Counted from the stretch's first letter, positions 1 through 7,245 are shown. The stretch: 21,132 bases of DNA from Pedobacter sp. (GCA_028287885.1 JAQBOT010000096.1:1-21132); one strand, 5' to 3'. The notes: generated from the sequence alone by a model not told the origin. A program made the numbers and translations.

Positions 1-72
1 GGTACCGCTTACAGTGCTTTGCGCCAGGAGGGTAAAGCTAAAAATGAGGCAGAAGCAAATTGTGAGGAGTAA
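1..72 (+). CDS. 3' end of an unidentified gene (partial)
   Basis: Frame 1 is open from the window edge to a TAA at 70-72 and encodes 23 residues ending in EAEANCEE. The piece is rich in Ala, Glu and Lys and could be the last helix of a helical-repeat (TPR-like) protein, but it is too short to assign. A second frame stays open to about 153 but has a less protein-like composition. The hairpin at 241-270 is the first terminator downstream, so this gene may end there. Identity unknown. Confidence 0.4.
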   Translation, partial: GTAYSALRQEGKAKNEAEANCEE

Positions 73-240
73 GCTTTTTTTCATAGGGAGGAGATTTAAG
101 GTGACAAGTTTGAGGTACTTTAAGTTAAGTAAAATAAGGGAGTTATTCTTGTAGAAGACAAGAAAAATAATGCGCAACGTGTTGCTTTACACTGAATTAT
201 GAAACGATGTAACTTGTTGTATTCACGATCTTGCTTAGTT

Positions 241-270
241 AAAAAAAGGAGGCAACTATGCCTCCTTTTT
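241..270. terminator. Rho-independent terminator, likely bidirectional
   Basis: A seven-base stem GGAGGCA (248-254) and TGCCTCC (259-265) encloses the loop ACTA. It is flanked by seven A on the left and five T on the right, so it forms a hairpin plus U-run on either strand. It lies between the gene ending at 72 (plus) and the sugar dehydrogenase ending at 350 (minus) and could stop both. Confidence 0.8.
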
Positions 271-331
271 AATCTTTTATAAAGATGTAGCCTGTTAGCT
301 TAAATTTTAAGTATAGCCACAATTGTATAAC

Positions 332-358
332 ACAATGTAGCATCTTAACTTACATTGT
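332..358. repeat. Inverted repeat across the stop codon of the sugar dehydrogenase gene
   Basis: ACAATGTA (332-339) and TACATTGT (351-358) are perfect inverted copies separated by 11 bases. The right arm overlaps the stop codon (350-352) and last codons of the dehydrogenase. In RNA this would be a weak 8-bp stem without a U-run, so it is not a typical terminator. Confidence 0.4.
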
Positions 359-1777
359 AGCCTGGGTTAGCTTATAAACTTTTCCAGAATTTCCGGAAGG
401 TCCTTGTACTCCAGTAGTAAGTACATAAACTTCTCCATCCAGGCTTTGGCCGAACCCTTTTAAATACTGCCCAAGATTTGCAGGGAAGCTTTTCAAGGCT
501 ATGTCACTAAATGTTAGCAGGCCAGATCCACCAAGACTTGAAACCAATAGTTTTCCATCTGCGCCAGATCCACCTTGGGAATAGATTCCGAAGATATACT
601 TACCCGCTAAACTAGAAATTGCATTTCCACGGTAAACATGGCCAGCTACAATTACGGTCGCAATACCTCCTGCAGGATTGGCCGCGTTTGGTAGTTCAAT
701 GATTGGATCAATCAGCTGATTTCCGAGACTATCTTTTATTGGGCAGGCGGCTAATTCTAACTTGTTGTTGGCGGTGCTAAAACAATGTGTGCCTTCTTTT
801 ACATTCCAACCATAGTTACCGCCCTTAGTTACGAGATCAATTTCTTCATACAAGGATTGTCCTGCATCTCCTACATACAATTGATGCGAACCGCCTAGGT
901 CAAAAGAAAAGCGATATGGATTGCGAAAGCCATAGGCATATATCTCTGGCAAGATGTCCTTTTTGCCTACGAAGGGATTATCCTTAGGAACAATATACTT
1001 TGTTGGACAGTTTATATCGATCCTCAAGATGTTTCCAAGCAGATTGGAAGATACATCCTGACCGTTGCCACCCTCGTTTACTTTATACCAATCTGCAACG
1101 TGACCAGGACCGACATCATCGCTACCGCCACCGTCGCCAATGGAGATATAGAGGTATCCATCAGGTCCAAAGGCTATAGTTCCGCCGTTATGGTTTGGTT
1201 GTGGATGATCAACGTCCAAAATAATCTTCTCAGGACTGAGATCGGCCTTGTCAGGATTGCTAGATGAGACATGAAACTCGGCAATACGAACTCGATTATT
1301 CCAGAGCACCCCAGGTGCAGGGCCGCCAGGGCCAGGCGCTGCAGAATAAAAGAGAAAGAACCTGCCATTCGTTTTGTAATCTGGATGAAAGGCTAGTCCC
1401 AACAATCCTCGTTCATCATAGCCGGGATTCAACGTGACTACCTTACTGCTAACGTCAATAAAAGGTTCGGCCTTTTTCTGGCCGTCAGATCCGATGATCC
1501 AGACTTTACCAATCTGGTCGACTACAAATAAACGTTTACTTGAGTCGGGAGCCTCTACCAAGGTGATCGGAGAAACCAGGTTGTCTACGACGAGCTGTAA
1601 ATCCAAGGACTGCCCTGCTGGATCGTCGGAGGTTTGCAGACTTTCATTATTCATCTTTTTACATCCGGTTAGGATGACTAGCGTACTGAAGAGTACTAAA
1701 ACAAACAGCCGCCATTGCGGTCTCTCGCCCCGACTAATCGTCGAATGCAAGCAATCAGAATGAATTAAGTTTTTCAT
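350..1777 (-). CDS. PQQ-dependent sugar dehydrogenase (glucose/sorbosone dehydrogenase family) lipoprotein
   Basis: A 475-residue secreted lipoprotein. After a long basic N-region, a hydrophobic stretch at about 24-38 ends in the lipobox LTGC, so Cys39 is the probable lipidated residue. The rest fits the six-bladed beta-propeller of soluble quinoprotein glucose dehydrogenases and Hhip/YliI-like proteins. Visible motifs are DERGLLGLAFHP (about 121-132), NHNGGTIAFGPDGYLY (195-210, with His196 matching the catalytic His of this family), IGDGG (213-217) and FRNPYRFSFD (284-293). It would oxidise aldose sugars or related compounds at the cell surface using PQQ. No PQQ biosynthesis gene is in the window, and many Bacteroidota homologues have untested substrates. 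The ATG at 1777 is used because no later Met precedes the lipobox. It has no close operon partner and no recognisable promoter. Confidence 0.85.
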   Translation of the reverse strand: MKNLIHSDCLHSTISRGERPQWRLFVLVLFSTLVILTGCKKMNNESLQTSDDPAGQSLDLQLVVDNLVSPITLVEAPDSSKRLFVVDQIGKVWIIGSDGQKKAEPFIDVSSKVVTLNPGYDERGLLGLAFHPDYKTNGRFFLFYSAAPGPGGPAPGVLWNNRVRIAEFHVSSSNPDKADLSPEKIILDVDHPQPNHNGGTIAFGPDGYLYISIGDGGGSDDVGPGHVADWYKVNEGGNGQDVSSNLLGNILRIDINCPTKYIVPKDNPFVGKKDILPEIYAYGFRNPYRFSFDLGGSHQLYVGDAGQSLYEEIDLVTKGGNYGWNVKEGTHCFSTANNKLELAACPIKDSLGNQLIDPIIELPNAANPAGGIATVIVAGHVYRGNAISSLAGKYIFGIYSQGGSGADGKLLVSSLGGSGLLTFSDIALKSFPANLGQYLKGFGQSLDGEVYVLTTGVQGPSGNSGKVYKLTQATM

Positions 1778-2090
1778 ACATAAAAGTTTAATTGGTAAAT
1801 CAACATTTATTCAGCATGCCCTTGATTCATAAAAAATCAAGGGTAATCTTACAGTCATTTCAGAAAATACGCTTGTTGTTTAATGGGATAGGCGGATCCA
1901 TGAATTACAAAGCAAAGAATCCTCAAGTATAAGAGTGGGAACGAGGTAAAGGGAAAATTGAATGCTCACTTAGTTCATTTTTACCTCCTTTCTATGATTA
2001 TGGAAAATTGGATCTGACTCTACCTTATTGACTACGGGTACTTTGCCTTTTGAGTTGCCTGCAGCACAGCATAAGTAAAGTTTTATTTGA
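1778..2090. other. Gene-poor spacer upstream of the sugar dehydrogenase
   Basis: About 310 bases with no convincing reading frame. It contains one perfect hairpin (1819-1843) and should contain the dehydrogenase promoter, but I find no TAnnTTTG box on the minus strand. Its right part may hold eroded 5' sequence of the hydrolase pseudogene that follows, since stops interrupt every frame there. Confidence 0.5.
1819..1843. repeat. Perfect 9-bp hairpin, 42 bp upstream of the sugar dehydrogenase start
   Basis: CCCTTGATT (1819-1827) and AATCAAGGG (1835-1843) pair perfectly around the seven-base loop CATAAAA. No T-run follows on either strand, so it is not a classic terminator. Its place in the 5' region of the minus-strand dehydrogenase would fit an operator or leader hairpin, but nothing in the sequence shows which. 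Confidence 0.45.
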
Positions 2091-2426
2091 TTGTTTGCAA
2101 TGGCTAGTTGTAGCTATTTGTTCAGGAGGTCTAAAATTAAGGGAATCATATTAGAACATACAACCTATACCAATCCAACTAAGACATCAATCTTGAGTGG
2201 TTTACTCACTTCTATTCAAAACCCGATATTAAAGCCGCTTTGTTGGATCATAATCGCCGGTGCTGATAAAGATCGTTTAACAAAGCTTGAGGCGAGTGTA
2301 ACTTTGAATAAGGCTATCTCAGGTTCGAAGTTGGTTGTTTTATCGCCAGCTGGCCACATGGGATTGATTGAACAGCATGCTTATGTCAATCAACATGCAA
2401 GCGAATTTCTACGTTCTACTGGATAG
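2091..2426 (+). pseudogene. Alpha/beta-hydrolase remnant with its middle deleted
   Basis: The open frame (TTG at 2091, first ATG at 2100, 111 codons) joins two separated pieces of one hydrolase family. Residues about 18-55 carry the GIILEHTTYTNP stretch and the following helix that normally come soon after the nucleophile elbow. Residues about 56-109 carry AGADKDRLT and SPAGHMGLIEQH, which normally hold the acid (Asp61 region) and the catalytic His (His89). The roughly 90-100 residues expected between them (cap region) are absent, with the junction near nucleotide 2255. The N-terminal half with the GxSxG nucleophile motif is also missing, and an in-frame TGA stands just before 2091. It cannot be an active hydrolase as it stands. 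The family match is from memory of the conserved motifs; a small expressed protein is possible but unlikely. Confidence 0.6.
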
Positions 2427-2478
2427 GTTATCAGCACCAACATCGTACCGAGCAGCCTCTGATTTTGCATTTTTGCAA

Positions 2479-3213
2479 TCACTTAGCTAATCTGTATCTA
2501 AATCCTGAAAGAGAAAGGTCGAATGGACCAGGAGGAGGTGGTGCACCATATTCAACGTATTCAAAGAATATTACAAGTTCATCGAAAGGAGCTGGACTAT
2601 CAACGGCTGAGAATAACGCCCCCTTTGGCCATCCTAATGCTGGGCCAAAAGTCGTATCAGAATGTAAGTAAGTTACATATGACGTATGGTTTATTGGCGT
2701 ATTTAGCTTTGAATTATAAAATGTGACGTGAAGTCCATACTCAACATCTTTGTATGGAGAATTCATCTCGAATGAAAATGCATTAACCATTTTTGAAAAT
2801 TTTATTGTCACTGAGTTTTTGATGTTGAAAGTTATAATGGGTGCGTACTCCTCAGCTACATCCGGCTTCACTCCCCATGCGACCGATTTATCATGCGTTT
2901 TACGACCTTTGCTATTAAACCTCAAAGCTATGTCTTGATTGCAAGCAGAATCCAGTAAAGTACCGTTTTTATATTTTTCTAAATTCAGCGGTGTGCTAAC
3001 AAGTAGAAATTTCTCCTTGACTTGGGCATACGTCGTAAGTCCTTCTTTTGGCCAGTAGAGTTCGCCATCGCCTAGTTCGATGTAACCATAGTCATCCGGC
3101 GGCTCGCCAGAAGCCTTCGCTGGGGTAGAATTGGCTTGTTCGTCTTTCGAGCAAGAATTGAGAGTCGCAATTAGACATATTGCAACAACAGTATGAAAAA
3201 ATAAAGTTTTCAT
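2479..3213 (-). CDS. Orphan lipoprotein of unknown function
   Basis: A 244-residue protein with a short signal peptide ending in the lipobox LNSC, so Cys21 is the likely lipid anchor. A low-complexity Ser/Thr/Ala/Pro linker follows (about 24-40). The body alternates short hydrophobic and polar stretches typical of a beta-sandwich (for example ITFNIKNSVTIKFSKMV near 128-144), and a Pro-rich turn GAPPPPGP lies close to the C-terminus. I do not recognise the family, and no catalytic motif is visible. A surface-exposed beta-sandwich or binding protein is a guess from composition. It stands alone and converges on the hydrolase pseudogene 52 bases away. A possible -7 box lies at 3234-3241. Several open frames on the opposite strand here are shadows; the signal peptide and lipobox identify this strand as the coding one. 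Confidence 0.75.
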   Translation of the reverse strand: MKTLFFHTVVAICLIATLNSCSKDEQANSTPAKASGEPPDDYGYIELGDGELYWPKEGLTTYAQVKEKFLLVSTPLNLEKYKNGTLLDSACNQDIALRFNSKGRKTHDKSVAWGVKPDVAEEYAPIITFNIKNSVTIKFSKMVNAFSFEMNSPYKDVEYGLHVTFYNSKLNTPINHTSYVTYLHSDTTFGPALGWPKGALFSAVDSPAPFDELVIFFEYVEYGAPPPPGPFDLSLSGFRYRLAK

Positions 3214-3233
3214 AACACGTTGATTTAGAACGA

Positions 3234-3241
3234 CAAATCTA
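3234..3241 (-). promoter_or_regulatory. Candidate -7 box for the orphan lipoprotein
   Basis: Read on the minus strand this is TAGATTTG, a match to the Bacteroidota -7 element TAnnTTTG. It ends 21 bases before the start codon. No TTTG stands at the usual -33 spacing, so the call rests on one element. Confidence 0.35.
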
Positions 3242-3393
3242 ATTATTATCGCACTTAGATTGACAGTTTATCCAAAGTTGTTACTACGACGTTGCTATGT
3301 GATTAAAACTGTGAACAAGCTGTGAAAAGGCACCTTGAAAATGACACACAGCAACACTGATATCGAAGAAATACTTTTTCTTGCAGATATTGG

Positions 3394-3416
3394 ACATTGA
3401 CTATTGTAGTCAATGT
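3394..3416. repeat. Perfect 9-bp inverted repeat in a gene-poor spacer
   Basis: ACATTGACT (3394-3402) and AGTCAATGT (3408-3416) are perfect inverted copies around ATTGT. There is no T-run on either side, so a dyad operator or structured RNA element is more likely than a terminator. No neighbouring gene start is close enough to name a target. Confidence 0.45.
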
Positions 3417-3588
3417 GGAAGCTTTGTTCGTTGTAAAAGATTGGAGTATGGTAACAGGCTTGATAAACCACTTTTCACTTGGATTTGCGTTCTTCCCCGG
3501 ATAGGTCTTAGGCCACTTCTAATTCTTAAACTTGAATTTGTATGATTTTTTCAGTGTAATTATTTTGTTCCAGGAATGTCCCTTAACG

Positions 3589-3622
3589 AAAAAACCCGCT
3601 CCTGAATATCAGGAACGGGTTT
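3589..3622 (-). terminator. Rho-independent terminator of tRNA-Ser
   Basis: On the minus strand, AACCCG and TCCTGA pair with TCAGGA and CGGGTT (one mismatch, loop of three), followed by six T. The hairpin begins two bases after the tRNA 3' end, so the primary transcript must be trimmed there before CCA addition. Confidence 0.85.
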
Positions 3623-3624
3623 CG

Positions 3625-3709
3625 CGGAGAGTGGGGGATTCGAACCCGCGGACCTTTAACAGTCAACAGTTTTCAAGACTGCCGCAATCGACCACTCTGC
3701 CAACTCTCC
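3625..3709 (-). tRNA. tRNA-Ser(UGA)
   Basis: An 85-nt class II tRNA that reads UCA-type serine codons. The acceptor stem pairs GGAGAGU with ACUCUCC with G as discriminator. The anticodon stem GCAGU/ACUGU holds the loop CUUGAAA with anticodon UGA, and a long variable arm (GAC...GUC) follows, as expected for tRNA-Ser. The T loop is UUCGAAU. CCA is not encoded. One oddity is a C opposite C in the second pair of the T stem (GCGGG against CCCCC). A dedicated promoter lies immediately upstream and a terminator immediately downstream. Confidence 0.95.
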
Positions 3710-3713
3710 GCGA

Positions 3714-3744
3714 CAAAAGTACAAATACCTCTTGAATCTGCAAA
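3714..3744 (-). promoter_or_regulatory. Promoter of tRNA-Ser
   Basis: On the minus strand TTTG (3744-3741) is followed after 19 bases by TACTTTTG (3721-3714), matching the Bacteroidota sigma-factor consensus TTTG-n19/20-TAnnTTTG. Only four bases separate the -7 box from the mature tRNA 5' end at 3709, so transcription should begin at or within a few bases of the mature end. Confidence 0.7.
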
Positions 3745-3805
3745 TAATGATGTTTAAATATTTAAAATAATGTGATAACTGTCTAAAAATAAGGAGGAAT
3801 AATTT

Positions 3806-4789
3806 TTATTTCTGGAGATTATCTTCGATTGAAGCTTCTTTTTTGAAGACATTGAAGTTCGGTTTAATGATCTTTACGCTTCTTTTTGAGAGGTCTATGC
3901 TCGCATTTAGCTCAAAACCGACCAACAAAATAAGAGAATTCAAGTAGAGCCAAATCATAATCACAATTAAAGTTCCTATGGAACCATATATCTTATTGTA
4001 TGAACTGAAATGATTGATGTAGAAAGAAAAACCCCAGATGGTTAGAAATGCAAGTATAGTTGCTAGCCAGGAACCTGCACTAAAGAACTTCCACTTTTTT
4101 GGGTTTGCTGGGCCATATCTGTATAGAATTGATGTTGTAACAAAATATAACACCCCCAGAAGTGCCCATCTTGTTAGTTGTATTGCATAATACGTCAGAT
4201 TCCCTTTTATGTGTAAGACCTTATCAAGATATGTTAATGCGAACTCTCCAACAGTCATTGCGCCAATACAAACAATCACGGAGAAGGAAATAAGCAACGT
4301 AAGAACGGTTGCGATAATGCGACGTCTAACCCAACTTCTTGTCTCTATGATCAATGATGCCTTGTTAAATGCCATCATCAGATCGTGAACGCCATTGGTG
4401 GCGAAAAACAGCGAGAGAAAGAAGCCGAGGGAAAGCAACTTACCATTTTGAATTTTCACGATACCTTCAATGGTGCTTTTAAAAGCGTCAAAAGCCTTAT
4501 GCGGTAGTATGAGTGCGATCAACGACATCAATTCGTTTTGAAACCCGTGCGGTAAAAAGGGAATAAGCGTGAATAGGAAGATAATTGCAGGAAATATGGC
4601 AAGCATGAAATTGTAGGCAAGGGAGGATGCCCGGTTAACAAGCGAGTCCTTTTGAATTTCGGTAAAAAAAAAGGTTAATACCGTATAAATAGGGAGTGGG
4701 CTAAACCCTGGCAGTACGTAGACTTTTGTCCATTCGATAAGTAAAGAATAAATTCTTACCCTCAACAGTTGTTTATGTACCCAATCCAT
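3806..4789 (-). CDS. YihY/BrkB family inner-membrane protein
   Basis: A 327-residue polytopic membrane protein of the YihY/UPF0761 (BrkB) family, once misnamed ribonuclease BN. About six hydrophobic segments are visible, near 58-79, 116-133, 158-180, 205-223, 238-257 and 271-292. Family motifs are RASSLAYNFMLAIFP (53-67) and YGSIGTL...GFELNA (268-296). The biochemical role is not settled; some members have been proposed as transporters. The charged C-terminal tail after 300 is cytoplasmic by the positive-inside rule. It is the last gene of the PASTA-mltG-thioesterase-yihY operon, 13 bases after the thioesterase. No terminator separates it from tRNA-Ser on the same strand, so read-through into the tRNA unit is possible. 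Confidence 0.9.
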   Translation of the reverse strand: MDWVHKQLLRVRIYSLLIEWTKVYVLPGFSPLPIYTVLTFFFTEIQKDSLVNRASSLAYNFMLAIFPAIIFLFTLIPFLPHGFQNELMSLIALILPHKAFDAFKSTIEGIVKIQNGKLLSLGFFLSLFFATNGVHDLMMAFNKASLIIETRSWVRRRIIATVLTLLISFSVIVCIGAMTVGEFALTYLDKVLHIKGNLTYYAIQLTRWALLGVLYFVTTSILYRYGPANPKKWKFFSAGSWLATILAFLTIWGFSFYINHFSSYNKIYGSIGTLIVIMIWLYLNSLILLVGFELNASIDLSKRSVKIIKPNFNVFKKEASIEDNLQK

Positions 4790-4802
4790 GAATCAAAATT
4801 AA

Positions 4803-5207
4803 TTAAAAATAAGAAACCAGGCGCTCCATAAAATCCTGGGGCGGGTGACATGGTCTTTTCTTAACCATATCAAAGAACACCAAGGTCGTTTTTCCAACGT
4901 TTATGAGCTCGCCATCTTCATTGAATAACTCGTAAACAAAGTGGATACGCATGGCAGGTTTATCTTTAACCGTCGTTTTGATGGTAATCTCCTGGTCGTA
5001 AAGGGCCGGTTTAATAAATTTGCTGCTTAACTCAAGCACAGGCAGCATAACTCCGGATTTCTCCATTGAACTGTAGCTCATGCCTAAACTGCGTAGCATT
5101 TCGACCCGGCCTACCTCATAATACTGTGCGTAATTGCCATAATATACAAAAGCCATCTGATCGGTTTCGCTATACCTTACGCGAATCTTTGTGCTGTGAC
5201 TATACAT
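4803..5207 (-). CDS. YbgC-like acyl-CoA thioesterase (hot-dog fold)
   Basis: A 134-residue single-domain 4-hydroxybenzoyl-CoA thioesterase-type protein. The N-terminal motif RVRYSETDQMAFVYYGNYAQYYEVGR contains the conserved Asp (Asp16) and the HxN-like turn (here YYGNY) of YbgC enzymes, which hydrolyse acyl-CoA in the cytoplasm. In Proteobacteria ybgC sits with the Tol-Pal genes; here it lies between mltG (one base away) and yihY (13 bases away). The envelope setting suggests a role in phospholipid or acyl-chain turnover, but this is inferred from the neighbourhood only. Length is normal for the family. Confidence 0.88.
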   Translation of the reverse strand: MYSHSTKIRVRYSETDQMAFVYYGNYAQYYEVGRVEMLRSLGMSYSSMEKSGVMLPVLELSSKFIKPALYDQEITIKTTVKDKPAMRIHFVYELFNEDGELINVGKTTLVFFDMVKKRPCHPPQDFMERLVSYF

Positions 5208-5208
5208 A

Positions 5209-6261
5209 TTACCTATAGATTTTTCTGTCGTTTAAAGCTTGTCTGTATTTCCTAGCATTAATTTCATGCTGTGCTTTGGTTTCCGCAAAGTTGTGATAGC
5301 CGGAGAAATCTTCTTTTGCACACATGTATAGGTAATTGTTGTTGTCTTTGTTTAACACGGCATCTATTGCTTTAATGCTCGGCATCATAATGGGTCCTGG
5401 AGGTAGACCCTCGTATTTATAGGTATTGTACTTTGAGTCGACCTGCAAAAGCGCGAAGGTGACGCGCTTGACAGTAAAATCGTTATTAGCGAATATTACT
5501 GTGGGATCTGCCTGTAAGCGAATTCCTTTACTTAAACGGTTCAGGTATAGTCCTGCTATTATCGGCATTTCCTTGTCGTAGATAGCCTCACCATCAACTA
5601 TTGAAGCCAGTATCGATACCTGAATAGGCGTGAGATTCAATGCTTGTGCCTTCTTTTTCCGGTCGGGGGTCCAGAACTTCAGGTATTCTGAATTCATTTT
5701 CTTGAAGAAGTCCATTGCAGGCGTATTCCAATACATTTGATAAGTGTTTGGAATAAACATCGTATAGATATTCTCTTTAGTAAATCCATATTGCTCGACC
5801 AGCGATGCTGAGTCCAGGATTTTGATGAAAGACGAGGAATCGGGTTCAAGTTCTTTGGACAGGTAGCCTGCGAAATCTTCTTTTCTCCTGAGGTTTTGAT
5901 ATTTTAAGTTGACCGGTTCCTGATTGCCGGCTTTGACCTTGTTAATCAGCGTACGGTTGTTCATACCCCTGCTTAACTTGTATCTACCCGGTTTTAGCTT
6001 GGTGGACAGGTCCATTTTTGCCGCTGCTTCTTCAAATGAACCAAGGTCTTCTACAATATGCTTGCTTTCAAGCTCCTGAAAAACATCATCAAGCTTTGCG
6101 CCAGTCTTTATGTAAAAATATTTCTGATCAGCAGTGATGTTTCCTGCAAAATATGTTTTATAAAATCTCATGGCGAATATCAGGCCAATAAGAAATAATA
6201 CCAGGAGGGTGATTATTACGGCTTTTTGCTTGCCGGTTACCTTTTTATTCTCGTCATTCAT
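5209..6261 (-). CDS. mltG: Endolytic murein transglycosylase MltG (YceG family)
   Basis: A 350-residue bitopic inner-membrane protein. A basic cytoplasmic tail (1-13) is followed by one membrane segment at about 13-31 and a periplasmic LysM-like region (about 45-100). The YceG catalytic domain carries ILASIVDGEA (217-226), LYLNRLSKGIRLQADPTVIFA (238-258) and GLPPGPI. MltG cleaves nascent glycan strands and is thought to set their length near the synthases. The first acidic residue of the usual ASIVEKE motif is Asp here, but the invariant Glu (Glu225) is present, so activity is expected. It follows the PASTA gene by 17 bases and precedes the thioesterase by one base, so translation of the two is probably coupled. 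Confidence 0.95.
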   Translation of the reverse strand: MNDENKKVTGKQKAVIITLLVLFLIGLIFAMRFYKTYFAGNITADQKYFYIKTGAKLDDVFQELESKHIVEDLGSFEEAAAKMDLSTKLKPGRYKLSRGMNNRTLINKVKAGNQEPVNLKYQNLRRKEDFAGYLSKELEPDSSSFIKILDSASLVEQYGFTKENIYTMFIPNTYQMYWNTPAMDFFKKMNSEYLKFWTPDRKKKAQALNLTPIQVSILASIVDGEAIYDKEMPIIAGLYLNRLSKGIRLQADPTVIFANNDFTVKRVTFALLQVDSKYNTYKYEGLPPGPIMMPSIKAIDAVLNKDNNNYLYMCAKEDFSGYHNFAETKAQHEINARKYRQALNDRKIYR

Positions 6262-6278
6262 TTTGCGGTAGGTAAGGA

Positions 6279-7043
6279 TTATTTATTAGACAAGACAATG
6301 TTGATCGGGGTTCCAATTTTAACTTTCGTTACGGAGTCTGTAAGAAGCGGAGTTTGCATCACAATAACGGCATTTGCGGTGTCCGTTATTGTCCCTTCGT
6401 AACTGATGGTTCCCAACAAAAGATTTGAGCCCCTCAATGAAAACTTAGCTTCATCCTTTGTTAAGCCTATTAGCGCAGGAATATCAACTTCTTCGTTGCC
6501 ACGCCCATCGCCAAGTACCAGATCAATTCTGGAGCCCTTAGGTAAGGTTGTGCCTGTTTTGATTTCTTGTCCGCCGAAAGAGGCACTTAAAACAACATCC
6601 CGACTCACGTCTGATTTATAAGTTGTATCGCCAATTCGAAGACCATAGCCTTCTAATAAGGGTTGAACTTCTCTTAATGATTTAAATTCGATGTCTGGAA
6701 ACTTAACATCCGGAGCGGATCCTTTATTTATAGTCAGGTAGATGGTCCGATTATCCTTTACAAAGGTATCTGCATCGGGATCCTGATCAATCACAACACC
6801 TGGTGGCTTGTCCATAATATATACAGAGTCAACTTCATAACGCAGGCCTGATTCTTCAAGTTTTGTTACGGCTTGTGCAAAGGAGAGACCTTTCAAAGCA
6901 GGCACATGCAATCCTTCTCCATGTTTTGTGTAATATTTTAAACTGAAGTAAGCGATCATCAACAACACAAAAACAGTAATGATTGCAGCTAAGATATTGG
7001 TTCGGAATGATTTGGTTTTTAAATAGGAAAAGAATTTGCTCAT
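6279..7043 (-). CDS. Stand-alone membrane protein with three PASTA domains
   Basis: A 254-residue bitopic protein. A short cytoplasmic N-terminus (1-16) and one membrane helix (about 17-37) precede three periplasmic PASTA repeats at about 45-108, 112-180 and 186-252. Each has the family pattern of a VPxLxGLxxxEA-type helix start and a closing LxVSxG-type strand (for example VPALKGLSFAQAVTKLEESG and IPALIGLTKDEAKFSLRGSN). PASTA domains in Firmicutes and Actinobacteria occur on PknB-type kinases or PBPs and bind peptidoglycan fragments; no kinase or transpeptidase domain is attached here. It is first gene of the operon with mltG and diverges from ddl, so a scaffolding or sensing role in cell-wall synthesis is likely but unproven. 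Confidence 0.9.
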   Translation of the reverse strand: MSKFFSYLKTKSFRTNILAAIITVFVLLMIAYFSLKYYTKHGEGLHVPALKGLSFAQAVTKLEESGLRYEVDSVYIMDKPPGVVIDQDPDADTFVKDNRTIYLTINKGSAPDVKFPDIEFKSLREVQPLLEGYGLRIGDTTYKSDVSRDVVLSASFGGQEIKTGTTLPKGSRIDLVLGDGRGNEEVDIPALIGLTKDEAKFSLRGSNLLLGTISYEGTITDTANAVIVMQTPLLTDSVTKVKIGTPINIVLSNK

Positions 7044-7071
7044 TGCGTGTTTTTATGCGATGTATTTTCAC

Positions 7072-7079
7072 CAAATTTA
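7072..7079 (-). promoter_or_regulatory. Candidate -7 box for the PASTA-mltG operon
   Basis: On the minus strand this reads TAAATTTG, matching TAnnTTTG, 28 bases before the PASTA start codon. No TTTG is found at the normal -33 distance, so confidence is limited. Confidence 0.35.
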
Positions 7080-7193
7080 GACTAAAAAACTTTTTTATAG
7101 GAATTAAAATCATTTGGGCGGACTAATTTCTATTTTTGGCCATCATTATAAAAGCTTATACCATATAATATGCCAACTGAATCTCGGGCAAAC

Positions 7194-7225
7194 TTTGTGA
7201 TTTATTTTGCTCTGCCGGTTCTTTG
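7194..7225 (+). promoter_or_regulatory. Candidate promoter of ddl
   Basis: TTTG (7194-7197) is followed after exactly 20 bases by GTTCTTTG (7218-7225), which differs from TAnnTTTG only in the first two bases. Transcription would start about 15 bases before the ATG. A second full -7 match, TATTTTTG at 7131-7138, lacks a correctly spaced -33 element. Confidence 0.4.
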
Positions 7226-7245
7226 CAATTAACATCAAATATTAA

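Larger units (their letters stand above)
3214..3588. other. Gene-poor spacer between the orphan lipoprotein and tRNA-Ser
   Basis: About 375 bases without a supportable gene. It holds a candidate -7 box for the lipoprotein (3234-3241) and a perfect 9-bp inverted repeat (3394-3416). Stops are frequent in all frames and I recognise no gene remnant. Confidence 0.5.

Noticed and set aside
2465..2938. Several plus-strand open frames
   Set aside because: They lie antisense to the lipoprotein gene, which has a clear signal peptide and lipobox. They show no family features of their own.
3532..3735. A plus-strand open frame of 67 codons
   Set aside because: It runs through the tRNA-Ser gene, its terminator and its promoter on the opposite strand, so it is not a gene.
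5584..5613. Possible loss of the MltG catalytic residue because ASIVEKE reads ASIVDGE
   Set aside because: The invariant Glu (Glu225) is the last residue of that motif and is present; the first acidic position varies within the family.
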